Shown one piece after another: positions 7,746 to 16,724 of a DNA stretch of 64,000 nt; the first letter of the stretch is position 1, and every line of letters begins with the position of its first letter. The notes under the pieces are model-generated. The model was not told where the DNA came from and did not search any database. It saw nothing but the letters and a program-made list of their open reading frames with translations. The DNA is from PXAP01 sp046483315 (lineage in GTDB: Bacteria > Bacteroidota > Bacteroidia > Bacteroidales > PUMT01), in the NCBI GenBank assembly GCA_046483315.1, contig JAWODJ010000124.1:1-64000 (forward strand). The letters are read 5' to 3'. The translations under genes and the position numbers were made by a program.

Positions 7746-9002
7746 ATGACAAGTTTTAAAGAGTTTAAGTTCCATCCGTCCATTCAGGAGAGTATTGAGG
7801 CAATGGGTTTCTCCAAACCCACACCTATTCAGATAAAAACCATACCCATAATTCTTGAAAACAATGACCTTATTGCCTGCGCACAGACAGGAACCGGTAA
7901 AACTGCCGCTTTCCTGCTTCCTGTCCTTCAAAAAATGATGGAGAATGATGATTTTGAAGGTACAAGGCTATTGGTCATAGTGCCTACCAGGGAGCTTGCC
8001 ATGCAGATCGATCAGCATCTTCAGGGTTTCTCCTATTTTATTCCCGTCAGTTCGGTTGCCGTCTATGGCGGAGGAGACGGTGATACCTGGGAGCAACAAA
8101 AATATGCCATTGCTTCAGGTGTCAATGTGATTATTGCCACCCCCGGCAGACTGATCTCGCTTATAGGACTGAATTATCTGAAGTCAGACAATCTCCGGAC
8201 ACTTGTACTTGATGAAGCTGACCGAATGCTTGATATGGGTTTTTATGATGATATTATTAAAATTATCGGTTCACTTCCGGAAAAGCGTCAGACACTGATG
8301 TTTTCCGCCACTATGCCGCCTAAAATAAGGCTGATGGCAAAAAAAATTCTCACTGAGCCGGAGGAAGTTAATATCTCAATTGCCAAACCTGCAGAGGGTG
8401 TTCTTCAGGGTGCCTATCTTGTTCATAATGATCAAAAGCCAGATCTCATTATGGACTTGTTATATGATAAACCTGAACTAAAAAGCATACTGATTTTCTC
8501 TGCCACAAAAAAGAATGTAAAAGTACTGCATAAACAACTAAAATCGGATGGTTTCTCTTGTGGTGCAATACATTCCGATCTGGAACAGCATGAGCGTGTA
8601 TCAGTCCTCAATGACTTTAAAAACAGGAAGTTCCAAATACTTGTTGCCACAGATATAGTATCACGTGGTATCGATATTGACAGCATAGACCTTGTGATCA
8701 ACTACGATGTGCCATCAGATGCCGAAGATTATGTTCACAGGGTAGGAAGAACAGCAAGGGCGGAGATGACAGGTGTAGCGTTGACTTTTATAAACAGCAG
8801 GGAAGTCAGGAGTTTCCGGAACATAGAGACCCTGATAGGAAGTGAAGTTCATAAAATACCTCTTCCCCCGCATATCGGTAAAGGGCCGGAATATGAGGTT
8901 TCTAAAGGTTTTTCAACGGAGAAACGATACAGGAAAGGAAAGCCCCGCAGGAAAGGAAAGCCTGACCGAAAAGGTCAGGAAAGAAAGAGATCCGGAAAAT
9001 AA
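7746..9002 (+). CDS. DEAD-box ATP-dependent RNA helicase
   Basis: RNA-remodelling ATPase of the RhlE/DeaD group, typically acting in ribosome assembly or mRNA decay in the cytoplasm. All core motifs are present in order: Q motif (PTPIQIKTIP, near residue 24), AQTGTGKT near 49, PTRELAMQ, TPGR, DEAD near 157, SAT near 185, DIVSRGIDI and HRVGRTARAE near 325. The 418-aa protein ends in a basic Lys/Arg/Gly tail of about 35 residues, as in RhlE-like proteins, probably an unspecific RNA-binding extension. The gene stands alone with its own promoter element. Confidence 0.93.
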   Translation: MTSFKEFKFHPSIQESIEAMGFSKPTPIQIKTIPIILENNDLIACAQTGTGKTAAFLLPVLQKMMENDDFEGTRLLVIVPTRELAMQIDQHLQGFSYFIPVSSVAVYGGGDGDTWEQQKYAIASGVNVIIATPGRLISLIGLNYLKSDNLRTLVLDEADRMLDMGFYDDIIKIIGSLPEKRQTLMFSATMPPKIRLMAKKILTEPEEVNISIAKPAEGVLQGAYLVHNDQKPDLIMDLLYDKPELKSILIFSATKKNVKVLHKQLKSDGFSCGAIHSDLEQHERVSVLNDFKNRKFQILVATDIVSRGIDIDSIDLVINYDVPSDAEDYVHRVGRTARAEMTGVALTFINSREVRSFRNIETLIGSEVHKIPLPPHIGKGPEYEVSKGFSTEKRYRKGKPRRKGKPDRKGQERKRSGK

Positions 9003-9038
9003 AATACAACTCCACCCCGGGTCTTATCAATAAAAAAC

Positions 9039-9836
9039 TCATCGCGGAAAAAACGTTTCCGATTCATCAGGTTCAGGAATGCGCCCTCTCATCTCTTCGA
9101 TCTGCCGGAACATCTCCTGTTCCTTCTCCATCAGTTCAGTCTCATTCTCGGGGCGGCCATTAATATAATTGATAACCGAAACCTGACTTCCGTTTCCATC
9201 ATAATAGATCCATTCACCATGCATCTGATCCCTGAAATATTGTCCTTCCATCTCAATTTTCCCTCCCGAAGTGTAATAAATAAATTTCCCGTGACGCTGA
9301 TTATCAACAAACTCTGCTTCAACTTTTAATGCCCCGTTGTCATAAAACTGCCTCCATGGTCCGTTTTTCATATCCCGCTCATACCAATAGGTCTCTGCCG
9401 GTTTGCCATTTTCGTAATAAACAGCAGAAACTCCCTCCTTAATACCGTTTTCATAGGTCTCAATCCCGGCAAGATGATTTCCGTAATATGAAAAATACTG
9501 CCATACGCTATCTTTCTCCTCATTAACATAAACACCAGTGGCAGCGACATTTCCATTCTCATAATACAACTTTGCTTCAGCTCTTATACCCTGATCACAA
9601 AAGTGCATCACAGCCATTTTGTTACCATCCGGGAAATACCTGATAAATTCCCCCCTGGGCCGGTTATCCTTAAAAGTTCCACGGTACTGTAAATTGCCAT
9701 TGGGATATTTACTTTCCCAGTATCCCTGCCTGAGACCATTTTCATCGGTATAATTTTTCTGTCTTTCAAATCCCTGGGAATTAAGTGGCATAATGACGAC
9801 AAAAAAGAAAATAAGACTGTTTATCAATCGATTCAT
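9039..9836 (-). CDS. exported YwqK/MORN-variant repeat protein
   Basis: A 265-aa protein with an N-terminal signal peptide (hydrophobic segment about residues 5-20, ending LNSQG) followed by at least eight repeats of about 23 residues of the type YYENGN-x-xxxGxYxNxxKxGxWxxY. This is the MORN-like variant repeat found in YwqK proteins (toxin-antitoxin-associated in some firmicutes, but very common in Bacteroidota as exported proteins of unknown function). No catalytic motif is visible. It is the convergent neighbour of the helicase gene and precedes the dnaK terminator region; no operon partner is apparent. Confidence 0.75.
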   Translation of the reverse strand: MNRLINSLIFFFVVIMPLNSQGFERQKNYTDENGLRQGYWESKYPNGNLQYRGTFKDNRPRGEFIRYFPDGNKMAVMHFCDQGIRAEAKLYYENGNVAATGVYVNEEKDSVWQYFSYYGNHLAGIETYENGIKEGVSAVYYENGKPAETYWYERDMKNGPWRQFYDNGALKVEAEFVDNQRHGKFIYYTSGGKIEMEGQYFRDQMHGEWIYYDGNGSQVSVINYINGRPENETELMEKEQEMFRQIEEMRGRIPEPDESETFFPR

Positions 9837-10013
9837 TAAGAATGACCCTTAAATGTTTAACAAAAGAACCTATTCCATTTTTTTTAACGAAACTTACCCT
9901 GTAAACGATTTTTGTGTCAGGCTTATTGCAGAATGTATCCCTTTAATATAATATCGGACTGACAGTAACAAGCCGGTAAATCCCGGTTTTCTGCCCTTGC
10001 ACGGCACACCATA

Positions 10014-10046
10014 AAAAAGGCTGCTCCATGAGGGAACAGCCTTTAA
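10014..10046 (-). terminator. dnaK intrinsic terminator
   Basis: An inverted repeat AAAGGCTG...CAGCCTTT with an inner TCC/GGA pairing lies 20 bp beyond the dnaK stop. On the minus strand the stem is followed by a run of T (the AAAAAA at 10013-10018 on the plus strand). Confidence 0.75.
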
Positions 10047-10065
10047 AAATGCTCTTTGTAATTAA

Positions 10066-11982
10066 TTATTTTACCTCTTCATAATCAACATCCGTTACAT
10101 CGTCATCGCCTTTTGAATCTGAACCGGATGAACTCTCATCAGCTTTCTGCTCCTGGCCGGACTGATCGCCTGACTGAGTCTGGCTTGCTTTGTACATCTC
10201 CTCGGAGGCTGATTGCCATACTGTATTAAGTTCGGCAGTAGCCTTATCAATTGCATCCAGATCCTGATTTTTGTGAGCCTCTTTAAGTTTAGTGAGAGCC
10301 TCTTCAATAGGTGTTTTTTTATCGGCCGGCAGTTTGTCGCCGAATTCCTTCAACTGTTTCTCCGTCTGGAATATCAAACTATCGGCGGCATTCATCTTAT
10401 CGGCTTTCTCTTTTACCTGTTTATCCTCTTCTTCGTGAACCCTGGCTTCTTCCCGCATGCGCTTAATTTCTTCCTCACTAAGGCCTGATGATGCCTCGAT
10501 CCTTATACTCTGCTGCTTATTTGTTCCTTTGTCTTTTGCCGAAACATTGAGAATACCATTTGCATCAATGTCAAAGGTAACCTCAATCTGGGGAACTCCT
10601 CTAGGCGCCGGGGGAATACCGTCAAGATGGAACCTGCCGATGGTTTTATTTCCGGAAGCAACAGGACGCTCACCCTGGAGTACATGTATCTCTACAGACG
10701 GCTGATTATCCGCAGCAGTGGTAAAAGTCTCCGTCTTCTTGGTGGGTATTGTGGTGTTTGCCTCAATAAGCCTGGTCATGACACCTCCCATTGTCTCAAT
10801 ACCAAGTGATAACGGGGTTACATCAAGCAACAGCACATCTTTTACTTCTCCGGTAAGCACACCGCCCTGAATGGCAGCACCTATAGCAACTACCTCATCG
10901 GGATTGACACCCTTGGACGGGGTTTTGCCGAAAAACTTCTCAACTACCTTCTGTATAGCGGGTATACGAGTGGAACCCCCGACAAGAATTACCTCATTAA
11001 TGTCGGAAGCAGACAAACCGCTATCTTTAAGAGCCTTTTTGCAGGGCTCTATCGTGGACGTTATAAGTTCATCACTAAGCTTTTCAAAATGAGACCTTGA
11101 AAGAGTTTTCACAAGGTGCTTGGGTATCCCGTCAATAGGCATTATATATGGCAGATTAATCTCTGTGCTTGTAGAACTGGAAAGTTCAATTTTTGCCTTC
11201 TCTGCAGCTTCCTTTAACCTCTGCAGGGCCATAGGGTCTTTCTTAAGGTCTACACCCTCATCTTTTTTAAACTCTTCAGCCAGCCAGTCGATAATAACCT
11301 GATCAAAATCATCCCCCCCAAGATGCGTATCACCATTTGTTGATTTAACCTCGAATACACCATCACCAAGTTCAAGAATGGAAATATCGAATGTTCCACC
11401 ACCAAGGTCATACACCGCGATCTTAAGATCCTGTGATTTTTTGTCAAGACCGTATGCCAAAGCGGCTGCAGTAGGTTCGTTTATTATACGCTTTACCTTA
11501 AGACCTGCTATCTCACCTGCTTCCTTTGTAGCCTGCCTCTGTGAATCACTAAAATAAGCAGGAACAGTAATTACAGCCTCATCCACCTCCTGGCCAAGAT
11601 AATCCTCTGCAGTCTTTTTCATCTTCTGAAGAACCATTGCCGAGATCTCCTGCGGTGAATATTTGCGATCACCTATAACAATCCGTGGTGTCTTATTTTC
11701 ACCCTTGACGACTTTATACGATATCCGCTCTATCTCTTTAGCCAGTTTCTCTATTGGCTCACCCATAAATCTTTTTATTGATGATACGGTCTTCTCAGGG
11801 TTTGTTATAGCCTGTCTTTTAGCCGGATCTCCAACTTTTCTTTCACCATTTTCAATAAAAGCAACTATGGAAGGAGTCGTTCTTTTACCTTCACTGTTGG
11901 GAATTACAACAGGTTCGTTTCCTTCCATAACGGAAACGCAACTATTGGTTGTTCCCAGATCTATTCCAATTATTTTACCCAT
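10066..11982 (-). CDS. dnaK: molecular chaperone DnaK (Hsp70)
   Basis: ATP-dependent chaperone working with DnaJ and GrpE, neither of which is adjacent here. The 638-aa protein begins with the canonical GIDLGTTNSCVSVMEG motif, has the ATPase signatures VYDLGGGTFDISIL and VILVGGSTRIP, the interdomain linker DVLLLDVTPLSLGIE near residue 385, the substrate-binding beta domain and an alpha-helical lid, and ends in a Ser/Gly/Asp-rich tail closing with DVDYEEVK (the acidic co-chaperone-binding tail usually ends EEVD/EEVK-like). It is transcribed divergently from panB; the shared 240-bp intergenic region holds a TGTGCCA/TGGCACA inverted repeat. Confidence 0.98.
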   Translation of the reverse strand: MGKIIGIDLGTTNSCVSVMEGNEPVVIPNSEGKRTTPSIVAFIENGERKVGDPAKRQAITNPEKTVSSIKRFMGEPIEKLAKEIERISYKVVKGENKTPRIVIGDRKYSPQEISAMVLQKMKKTAEDYLGQEVDEAVITVPAYFSDSQRQATKEAGEIAGLKVKRIINEPTAAALAYGLDKKSQDLKIAVYDLGGGTFDISILELGDGVFEVKSTNGDTHLGGDDFDQVIIDWLAEEFKKDEGVDLKKDPMALQRLKEAAEKAKIELSSSTSTEINLPYIMPIDGIPKHLVKTLSRSHFEKLSDELITSTIEPCKKALKDSGLSASDINEVILVGGSTRIPAIQKVVEKFFGKTPSKGVNPDEVVAIGAAIQGGVLTGEVKDVLLLDVTPLSLGIETMGGVMTRLIEANTTIPTKKTETFTTAADNQPSVEIHVLQGERPVASGNKTIGRFHLDGIPPAPRGVPQIEVTFDIDANGILNVSAKDKGTNKQQSIRIEASSGLSEEEIKRMREEARVHEEEDKQVKEKADKMNAADSLIFQTEKQLKEFGDKLPADKKTPIEEALTKLKEAHKNQDLDAIDKATAELNTVWQSASEEMYKASQTQSGDQSGQEQKADESSSGSDSKGDDDVTDVDYEEVK

Positions 11983-12035
11983 AATATAAATTCAGTTTTA
12001 ATATTGATTTTTTGATTTAAGGTTTATTCAATGAT

Positions 12036-12088
12036 TGTGCCATAACATTATAATGACATTATTATGCAATATTGGCACATGAGTAGCC
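12036..12088. promoter_or_regulatory. Inverted repeat with divergent -24-like elements between dnaK and panB
   Basis: TGTGCCA at 12036-12042 and TGGCACA at 12073-12079 form a perfect 7-bp inverted repeat with a 30-nt spacer containing smaller palindromes (for example ATAATG-A-CATTAT). Each arm also resembles a sigma-54 -24 box pointing outward. Rightward, GG at 12074-12075 is followed after 10 nt by GC at 12086-12087. Leftward, TGGCAC is followed by TTGAA rather than TTGCA. This may be an operator or a pair of sigma-54-like promoters; neither is established. Confidence 0.35.
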
Positions 12089-12189
12089 GTATCAGTCCAT
12101 TATATAAAGTGACAAAAAGACATAATGACAGTGTTGTTTTAAGTTTCAAATTGACCTGATTGTTTGTTGCGAATTATTTAAAATTCATG

Positions 12190-12197
12190 TAGGTTTG
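12190..12197 (+). promoter_or_regulatory. Candidate panB promoter -7 element
   Basis: TAGGTTTG matches TAnnTTTG 26 bp upstream of the panB ATG, with TTTG at 12163-12166 and an overlapping TTG at 12167-12169 in the -33 region (spacing 20-23). Confidence 0.4.
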
Positions 12198-12222
12198 CTT
12201 CGTCAACCAATGTCAGGTAACC

Positions 12223-13044
12223 ATGTCGTTAAACAAAAGTTCAAAAATCAAAAAGGTAACGACCCATGTATTGCAGGAAATGAAGCAACAGGGTGAAAAG
12301 ATTGCAATGATTACAGCATACGACTATTCCATGGCCAGGATAATAGATTCTACCGGAATAGACATTGTACTCGTGGGTGATTCTGCATCGAATGTTATGG
12401 CAGGGAATGAATCAACCCTGCCCATCACACTGGACCAGATGATATACCATGCTACCTCGGTGGTAAAGGCAATTAACCGCGCTCTTGTTGTAGTAGACAT
12501 GCCCTTTGGAACCTACCAGGGGAACTCCAAAGAAGCTCTTAGCTCAGCAATCCGTGTCATGAAGGAAACCGGCGGACATGCAATAAAAATGGAGGGAGGT
12601 GCTGAGATAATTGAATCGGTACAACGAATTTTGTCTGCCGGTATTCCGGTAATGGGGCATTTGGGATTAATGCCCCAATCTATCCACAAATTCGGCACTT
12701 ATGTAGTAAGAGCCACAGAAGATGCAGAAGCAAACAAATTATCAGAAGATGCTAATCTACTGGAAAATGCCGGTTGCTTTGCCATAGTACTTGAAAAAGT
12801 TCCTGCAAAACTGGCAGCCCGGGTAGCTTCATCTGTGAAAATTCCCGTAATAGGCATTGGTGCTGGTGCGGAAGTTGATGGACAGGTGCTTGTTATTCAT
12901 GATATGCTGGGAATAATCCAGGACTTTTCTCCCCGGTTTCTCAGACGTTACCATAATCTCTTCAAAGAGATACAGGGGGCCGTTCAGAGTTACACCAATG
13001 ATGTGAAGAATAAGGAATTCCCAAATGAAAGAGAGCAATACTAA
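12223..13044 (+). CDS. panB: 3-methyl-2-oxobutanoate hydroxymethyltransferase
   Basis: First committed step of pantothenate (coenzyme A) synthesis: adds a hydroxymethyl group from methylene-THF to ketoisovalerate. The 273-aa TIM-barrel protein has the family motifs MITAYDYSMARI near residues 28-39, VLVGDSASNVMAGNEST near 50-66, DMPFGTYQ near 92, KMEGGAEI and MGHLGLMPQSIHKFG near 145-160. No other pan gene is adjacent. It is followed after 16 bp by a pseudouridine synthase gene on the same strand, so the two are probably co-transcribed. Confidence 0.96.
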   Translation: MSLNKSSKIKKVTTHVLQEMKQQGEKIAMITAYDYSMARIIDSTGIDIVLVGDSASNVMAGNESTLPITLDQMIYHATSVVKAINRALVVVDMPFGTYQGNSKEALSSAIRVMKETGGHAIKMEGGAEIIESVQRILSAGIPVMGHLGLMPQSIHKFGTYVVRATEDAEANKLSEDANLLENAGCFAIVLEKVPAKLAARVASSVKIPVIGIGAGAEVDGQVLVIHDMLGIIQDFSPRFLRRYHNLFKEIQGAVQSYTNDVKNKEFPNEREQY

Positions 13045-13060
13045 GTGATTATCCGGTATT

Positions 13061-13765
13061 ATGTACGCTCCGCAAATTATTTACGAAGACAATCACATAA
13101 TTGCTGTTAATAAACAACCTTCAGAACTGGTCCAGGGAGACAGGACCGGCGACACATCCCTTAATGAAAACCTGAAATTATGGCTTAAGAACAAATACAA
13201 CAAGCCGGGAAATGTTTTTCTTGGTGTTGTTCACAGGCTGGACAGACCGGTCAGCGGAGTTGTAGTGTTTGCAAAGACCAGTAAAAGCCTATCCCGGATG
13301 AACAATCTTTTTAAAGAAGGTGATGTAAAAAAGACCTACTGGGCTATTGTTGGAAGCAGGCCGGGAAAGGATTCGGATACATTAATACACCAGCTCAAAA
13401 AAAATCCTTCCCGCAATAAATCCTATGTATATGATAAGCCTGTAAAAGGCTCTAAAGAAGCAATTCTCAGTTATAAAACACTATATATTTTCAAAAGCTA
13501 CACTCTTCTTGAGATTGATCTGCATACCGGCAGGCATCATCAGATTCGATGCCAGCTCGCCAAGATTGGCAGTCCGGTTTTAGGCGACCTTAAATACGGA
13601 TTCCCCCGATCAATTGATAACGGCGGGATCGGATTGCATTCCAGGGAGCTTTCTTTTATTCATCCTGTCAGCAGGGAAAGGATAGTTATCAGAGCCGATC
13701 CTTCAGGCCATGTCTTGTGGGAAGAGTTTTTAAAGAATAATAAAAAATGTACGGATTTTATATAA
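13061..13765 (+). CDS. RluA-family pseudouridine synthase
   Basis: Isomerises uridine to pseudouridine in rRNA or tRNA. The 234-aa protein has the RluA catalytic motif HRLDRPVSGVVVFAKT with the catalytic Asp61, and the C-terminal ITGRHHQIRCQLA-type motif (here LHTGRHHQIRCQLA). There is no N-terminal S4 domain, so it belongs to the short RluA/TruC-like group. Its exact RNA target cannot be read from sequence. It lies 16 bp after panB. Confidence 0.88.
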   Translation: MYAPQIIYEDNHIIAVNKQPSELVQGDRTGDTSLNENLKLWLKNKYNKPGNVFLGVVHRLDRPVSGVVVFAKTSKSLSRMNNLFKEGDVKKTYWAIVGSRPGKDSDTLIHQLKKNPSRNKSYVYDKPVKGSKEAILSYKTLYIFKSYTLLEIDLHTGRHHQIRCQLAKIGSPVLGDLKYGFPRSIDNGGIGLHSRELSFIHPVSRERIVIRADPSGHVLWEEFLKNNKKCTDFI

Positions 13766-13972
13766 AAGCGTTCATACAAACAAACTATTGCTATTTTTAG
13801 GGAAGAATCCCCATGTTACTGTGTAACACAAAAAGAGATGAACAAACCAGGGGGATACATCCATTTGAAACACTTTACATGAATTACATGCTAAACATAA
13901 CTAATTGAATATTAACTTAATTAACCTGTTTTATTCGGATGAAATCCAACCATTAAATATCCGGGAGGTTAT

Positions 13973-13980
13973 TATATTTG
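13973..13980 (+). promoter_or_regulatory. Candidate promoter -7 element of the cyclase gene
   Basis: TATATTTG matches TAnnTTTG, 36 bp before the ATG at 14016; no -33 TTTG at the expected distance. A ribosome-binding-like AAAGGAG abuts the start codon. Confidence 0.4.
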
Positions 13981-14015
13981 AGTATTGACAACTAACGAAC
14001 TTAGCGTTAAAGGAG

Positions 14016-15611
14016 ATGAAGTACAAAGTCCTTATTGCAGGTGATAATATTAAATCGCTTACTGTTATTCGTAAATTACTGGAAATATTCATCCACGAAT
14101 TTAAAGTTTATACTGCCTCCAGCATTGCTAAAATTGAATCTATTGACCCGGATAATCTTCCGGAGATTATAATTCTGAACTATGATGATCCGCTTAAAGA
14201 GGGAATCAAAGCCCTTGAGACTATAAAGAATAATAACCTGACAAGCTCCATACCCGTACTGATGACAACCGATTTTATGTCTTCTGAAGTCCAGAAGGCA
14301 ATTAGTGCAGGTGCAGATGATTTTATCAAGAAACCAATTGAAAGGGTGGAACTGCAGATAAGAATAAAATATCTAATCCAGCGCCACAGGCTATATATGG
14401 AAAACCTAAGACAGTCAGACGAACTTAAAAAGCTTTCTCTTGTAGCTGACAGATCTGAAAATTCTGTACTTATTACCAATACAAGGGGAGAGCTGGAATG
14501 GGTGAATAAGGCATTTGAAAGGCTCTATGAATACTCTCTGGATGAGTTCCGGGATCATTACGGCATATCGCTCCAAAAAGTATCTCCAAAATTTTCCGAA
14601 GCAATTAAAAAATGTAAAAATGACAGAAAGTGGAGGATATATGAAAACTACTGGATAGCAAAATCAGGAGAAAAAAAATGGATCCAGACTTCCCTTACGC
14701 CAATAGTGGGGGAAGAAGGTAAAATAACAAATTTCATTGCAGTTGAAACAGATATCACACAGCTTAAACTGGCCCAGGAAAGGTTGCTTGATCAGAACCA
14801 GGACCTTATAGATCTTACTGTCAATCTTGAGCAGATAAATATAAAGCTGGAAGAACAACAAAAAGAGGTCAGCAAGCAAAAGAAAATGGCAGAAGACCAA
14901 AAAAAGCTGGCCGACGATCTTCTGCTGAATATTTTTCCCTATGAAATTGCCGAACAATTAAAAATAAAGGGACATGCAAAACCAAAGCATTACAGGCTTG
15001 TTTCTATTATGTTTACTGACTTTGTGGGCTTTTCAAAATTATCGGATCAATTAAGTATTCATGAACTGATCAAGGAACTTAGCATGTACTTTGAAAAGTT
15101 TGATACAATAACCAAAGCACATTATATTGAAAAAATAAAAACCATTGGCGATTCATATATGTGTGCGGGGGGACTTCCGATAAGAAACCGCAGTAATCCC
15201 ATCGATGTTGTGCTTGCGGCCCTTGAAATGCAAAAGTTTGTAACAGACACAAACAGGATCAAGAAAAAGAAAAACAAACCACTATGGGAAATAAGGCTTG
15301 GTATTCATACAGGAGAAGTTATAGCCGGAGTTATCGGAAAGAGTAAAATGGCCTACGACATTTGGGGTGATGCGGTCAACACTGCCAGCCGGATGGAAAC
15401 AAGCGGCGATTCAAATAAAATTAATATATCGGGAAGCACTTACAAGCATATTCATAAATACTTCGATTGCAGCTACAGGGGGAAAATTGAAGTACGGAAC
15501 ATGGGTCAGATTGACATGTACTTTCTCAATAGATTGAAAAGAGAGTATTCAACTGACAGGGAAGGGATGATACCGAATAGTAAATTTATAAGAATACTTT
15601 CAGAATTCTGA
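14016..15611 (+). CDS. pseudo-receiver/PAS class III adenylate cyclase
   Basis: A soluble signalling enzyme predicted to make cAMP. Domains in order: response-regulator receiver-like (residues 1-120), PAS/PAC (about 130-255), a Lys/Gln-rich coiled coil (about 258-300), and a class III nucleotidyl cyclase (about 320-500). The receiver has Asn55 where the phosphorylated Asp should be (IIILNYDDP), keeps one acidic residue (Asp10) and Lys105, so normal phosphorylation is unlikely. The cyclase has metal-binding Asp334 and Asp379; Lys375 and Asp448 at the base-selecting positions favour ATP over GTP. No kinase gene is adjacent. The ATG is fixed by the first strand of the receiver fold. Confidence 0.85.
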   Translation: MKYKVLIAGDNIKSLTVIRKLLEIFIHEFKVYTASSIAKIESIDPDNLPEIIILNYDDPLKEGIKALETIKNNNLTSSIPVLMTTDFMSSEVQKAISAGADDFIKKPIERVELQIRIKYLIQRHRLYMENLRQSDELKKLSLVADRSENSVLITNTRGELEWVNKAFERLYEYSLDEFRDHYGISLQKVSPKFSEAIKKCKNDRKWRIYENYWIAKSGEKKWIQTSLTPIVGEEGKITNFIAVETDITQLKLAQERLLDQNQDLIDLTVNLEQINIKLEEQQKEVSKQKKMAEDQKKLADDLLLNIFPYEIAEQLKIKGHAKPKHYRLVSIMFTDFVGFSKLSDQLSIHELIKELSMYFEKFDTITKAHYIEKIKTIGDSYMCAGGLPIRNRSNPIDVVLAALEMQKFVTDTNRIKKKKNKPLWEIRLGIHTGEVIAGVIGKSKMAYDIWGDAVNTASRMETSGDSNKINISGSTYKHIHKYFDCSYRGKIEVRNMGQIDMYFLNRLKREYSTDREGMIPNSKFIRILSEF

Positions 15612-15692
15612 TTGAGATGTAAAAAAAATCTCAGATCACTCAGAACGGAAAATTAAACATTTTACATTAAATTAACTGCAAACATATCATAT

Positions 15693-16622
15693 ATGAAGAG
15701 TTACACCCTCGTTATCCTCATTGTTTTACTTTCATATTCCTGCAGGACCACACGCTATGTCCCTCCCCTGGTAACCACAACAAGATCTGAATATATTGCA
15801 ACTTACAGTGACATTGCTATCAGGGAGATGAGGAGGTCAGGTATTCCTGCAAGTATAAAAATGGCCCAGGCCATCCTGGAATCAGGCGACGGAAACAGCA
15901 CTCTGGCAAGGAGGGCAAATAACCACTTTGGAATAAAATGCCATGACTGGACAGGGAGAAGAATTTACCATGATGATGATAAACGTAACGAGTGCTTCAG
16001 AAGATACTCAAAGCCTGAAGAATCATTCAGGGATCACAGTGATTTTATTACCGGCAGATCCAGGTATGCCGGTCTTTTTGACCTTGACCCAAACGACTAC
16101 ACGGCATGGGCAAAAGGTCTCAAAGCATCTGGATATGCTACAAATCCCCAATATGACAGATTACTGATAAAAATTATTGAAGAAAACGGACTTTACAAGC
16201 TGGATACCGGACAGACATTATCTGCACCAGCCGTTATTACAGCAGCAGAAAACAGGAATATTAATAAAGAACCTGCCAGTGCTGAAAGAAAAATAATGTT
16301 ACGGAACAGGATAAAATATATTGTTGCCTCGGAAGGTGATACTTACGAAAGCATCACCAGGGAAATGGGACTGATGAGGTGGGAATTAGCTCGTTACAAC
16401 GATATAGAAGATAATGCCACAATAGATCCCGGCGACATCATATACCTTCAACCAAAGAGATCCCGGGCTGAAAGGGGAAATGAAACCCATATCGTGAAAG
16501 AGGGTGAAACTATGCATAGTATATCGCAGCTTTATGGTGTCAGACTTGACCGCCTTTTAAGGCGAAATTCCGGACTTTATGGAAAGCAACCTTCTCCGGG
16601 AACCACCATATTTTTACGCTGA
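15693..16622 (+). CDS. LysM-containing glucosaminidase lipoprotein
   Basis: A predicted peptidoglycan hydrolase. A lipoprotein signal (hydrophobic segment then LLSYSC, cleavage before Cys about residue 17) is followed by a mannosyl-glycoprotein endo-beta-N-acetylglucosaminidase-type domain (about residues 30-170; SIKMAQAILESGDGNS carries the likely catalytic Glu, and NHFGIKCH follows). Two LysM modules lie near residues 209-253 and 264-309 and would bind the glycan strands. The architecture is common in Bacteroidota cell-wall hydrolases. The gene is preceded by 81 bp containing a weak TGAGAT/ATCTCA hairpin after the cyclase gene, and is convergent with fmt. Confidence 0.88.
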   Translation: MKSYTLVILIVLLSYSCRTTRYVPPLVTTTRSEYIATYSDIAIREMRRSGIPASIKMAQAILESGDGNSTLARRANNHFGIKCHDWTGRRIYHDDDKRNECFRRYSKPEESFRDHSDFITGRSRYAGLFDLDPNDYTAWAKGLKASGYATNPQYDRLLIKIIEENGLYKLDTGQTLSAPAVITAAENRNINKEPASAERKIMLRNRIKYIVASEGDTYESITREMGLMRWELARYNDIEDNATIDPGDIIYLQPKRSRAERGNETHIVKEGETMHSISQLYGVRLDRLLRRNSGLYGKQPSPGTTIFLR

Positions 16623-16724
16623 AACATTGCAGATCATGGCAACTAAAACCGCTCTTATTTCTGATTCTACCTTAACAAGAATAAATTAAATTTCCCCTTC
16701 CTGTCTTAGCCGGATTAAAATACA

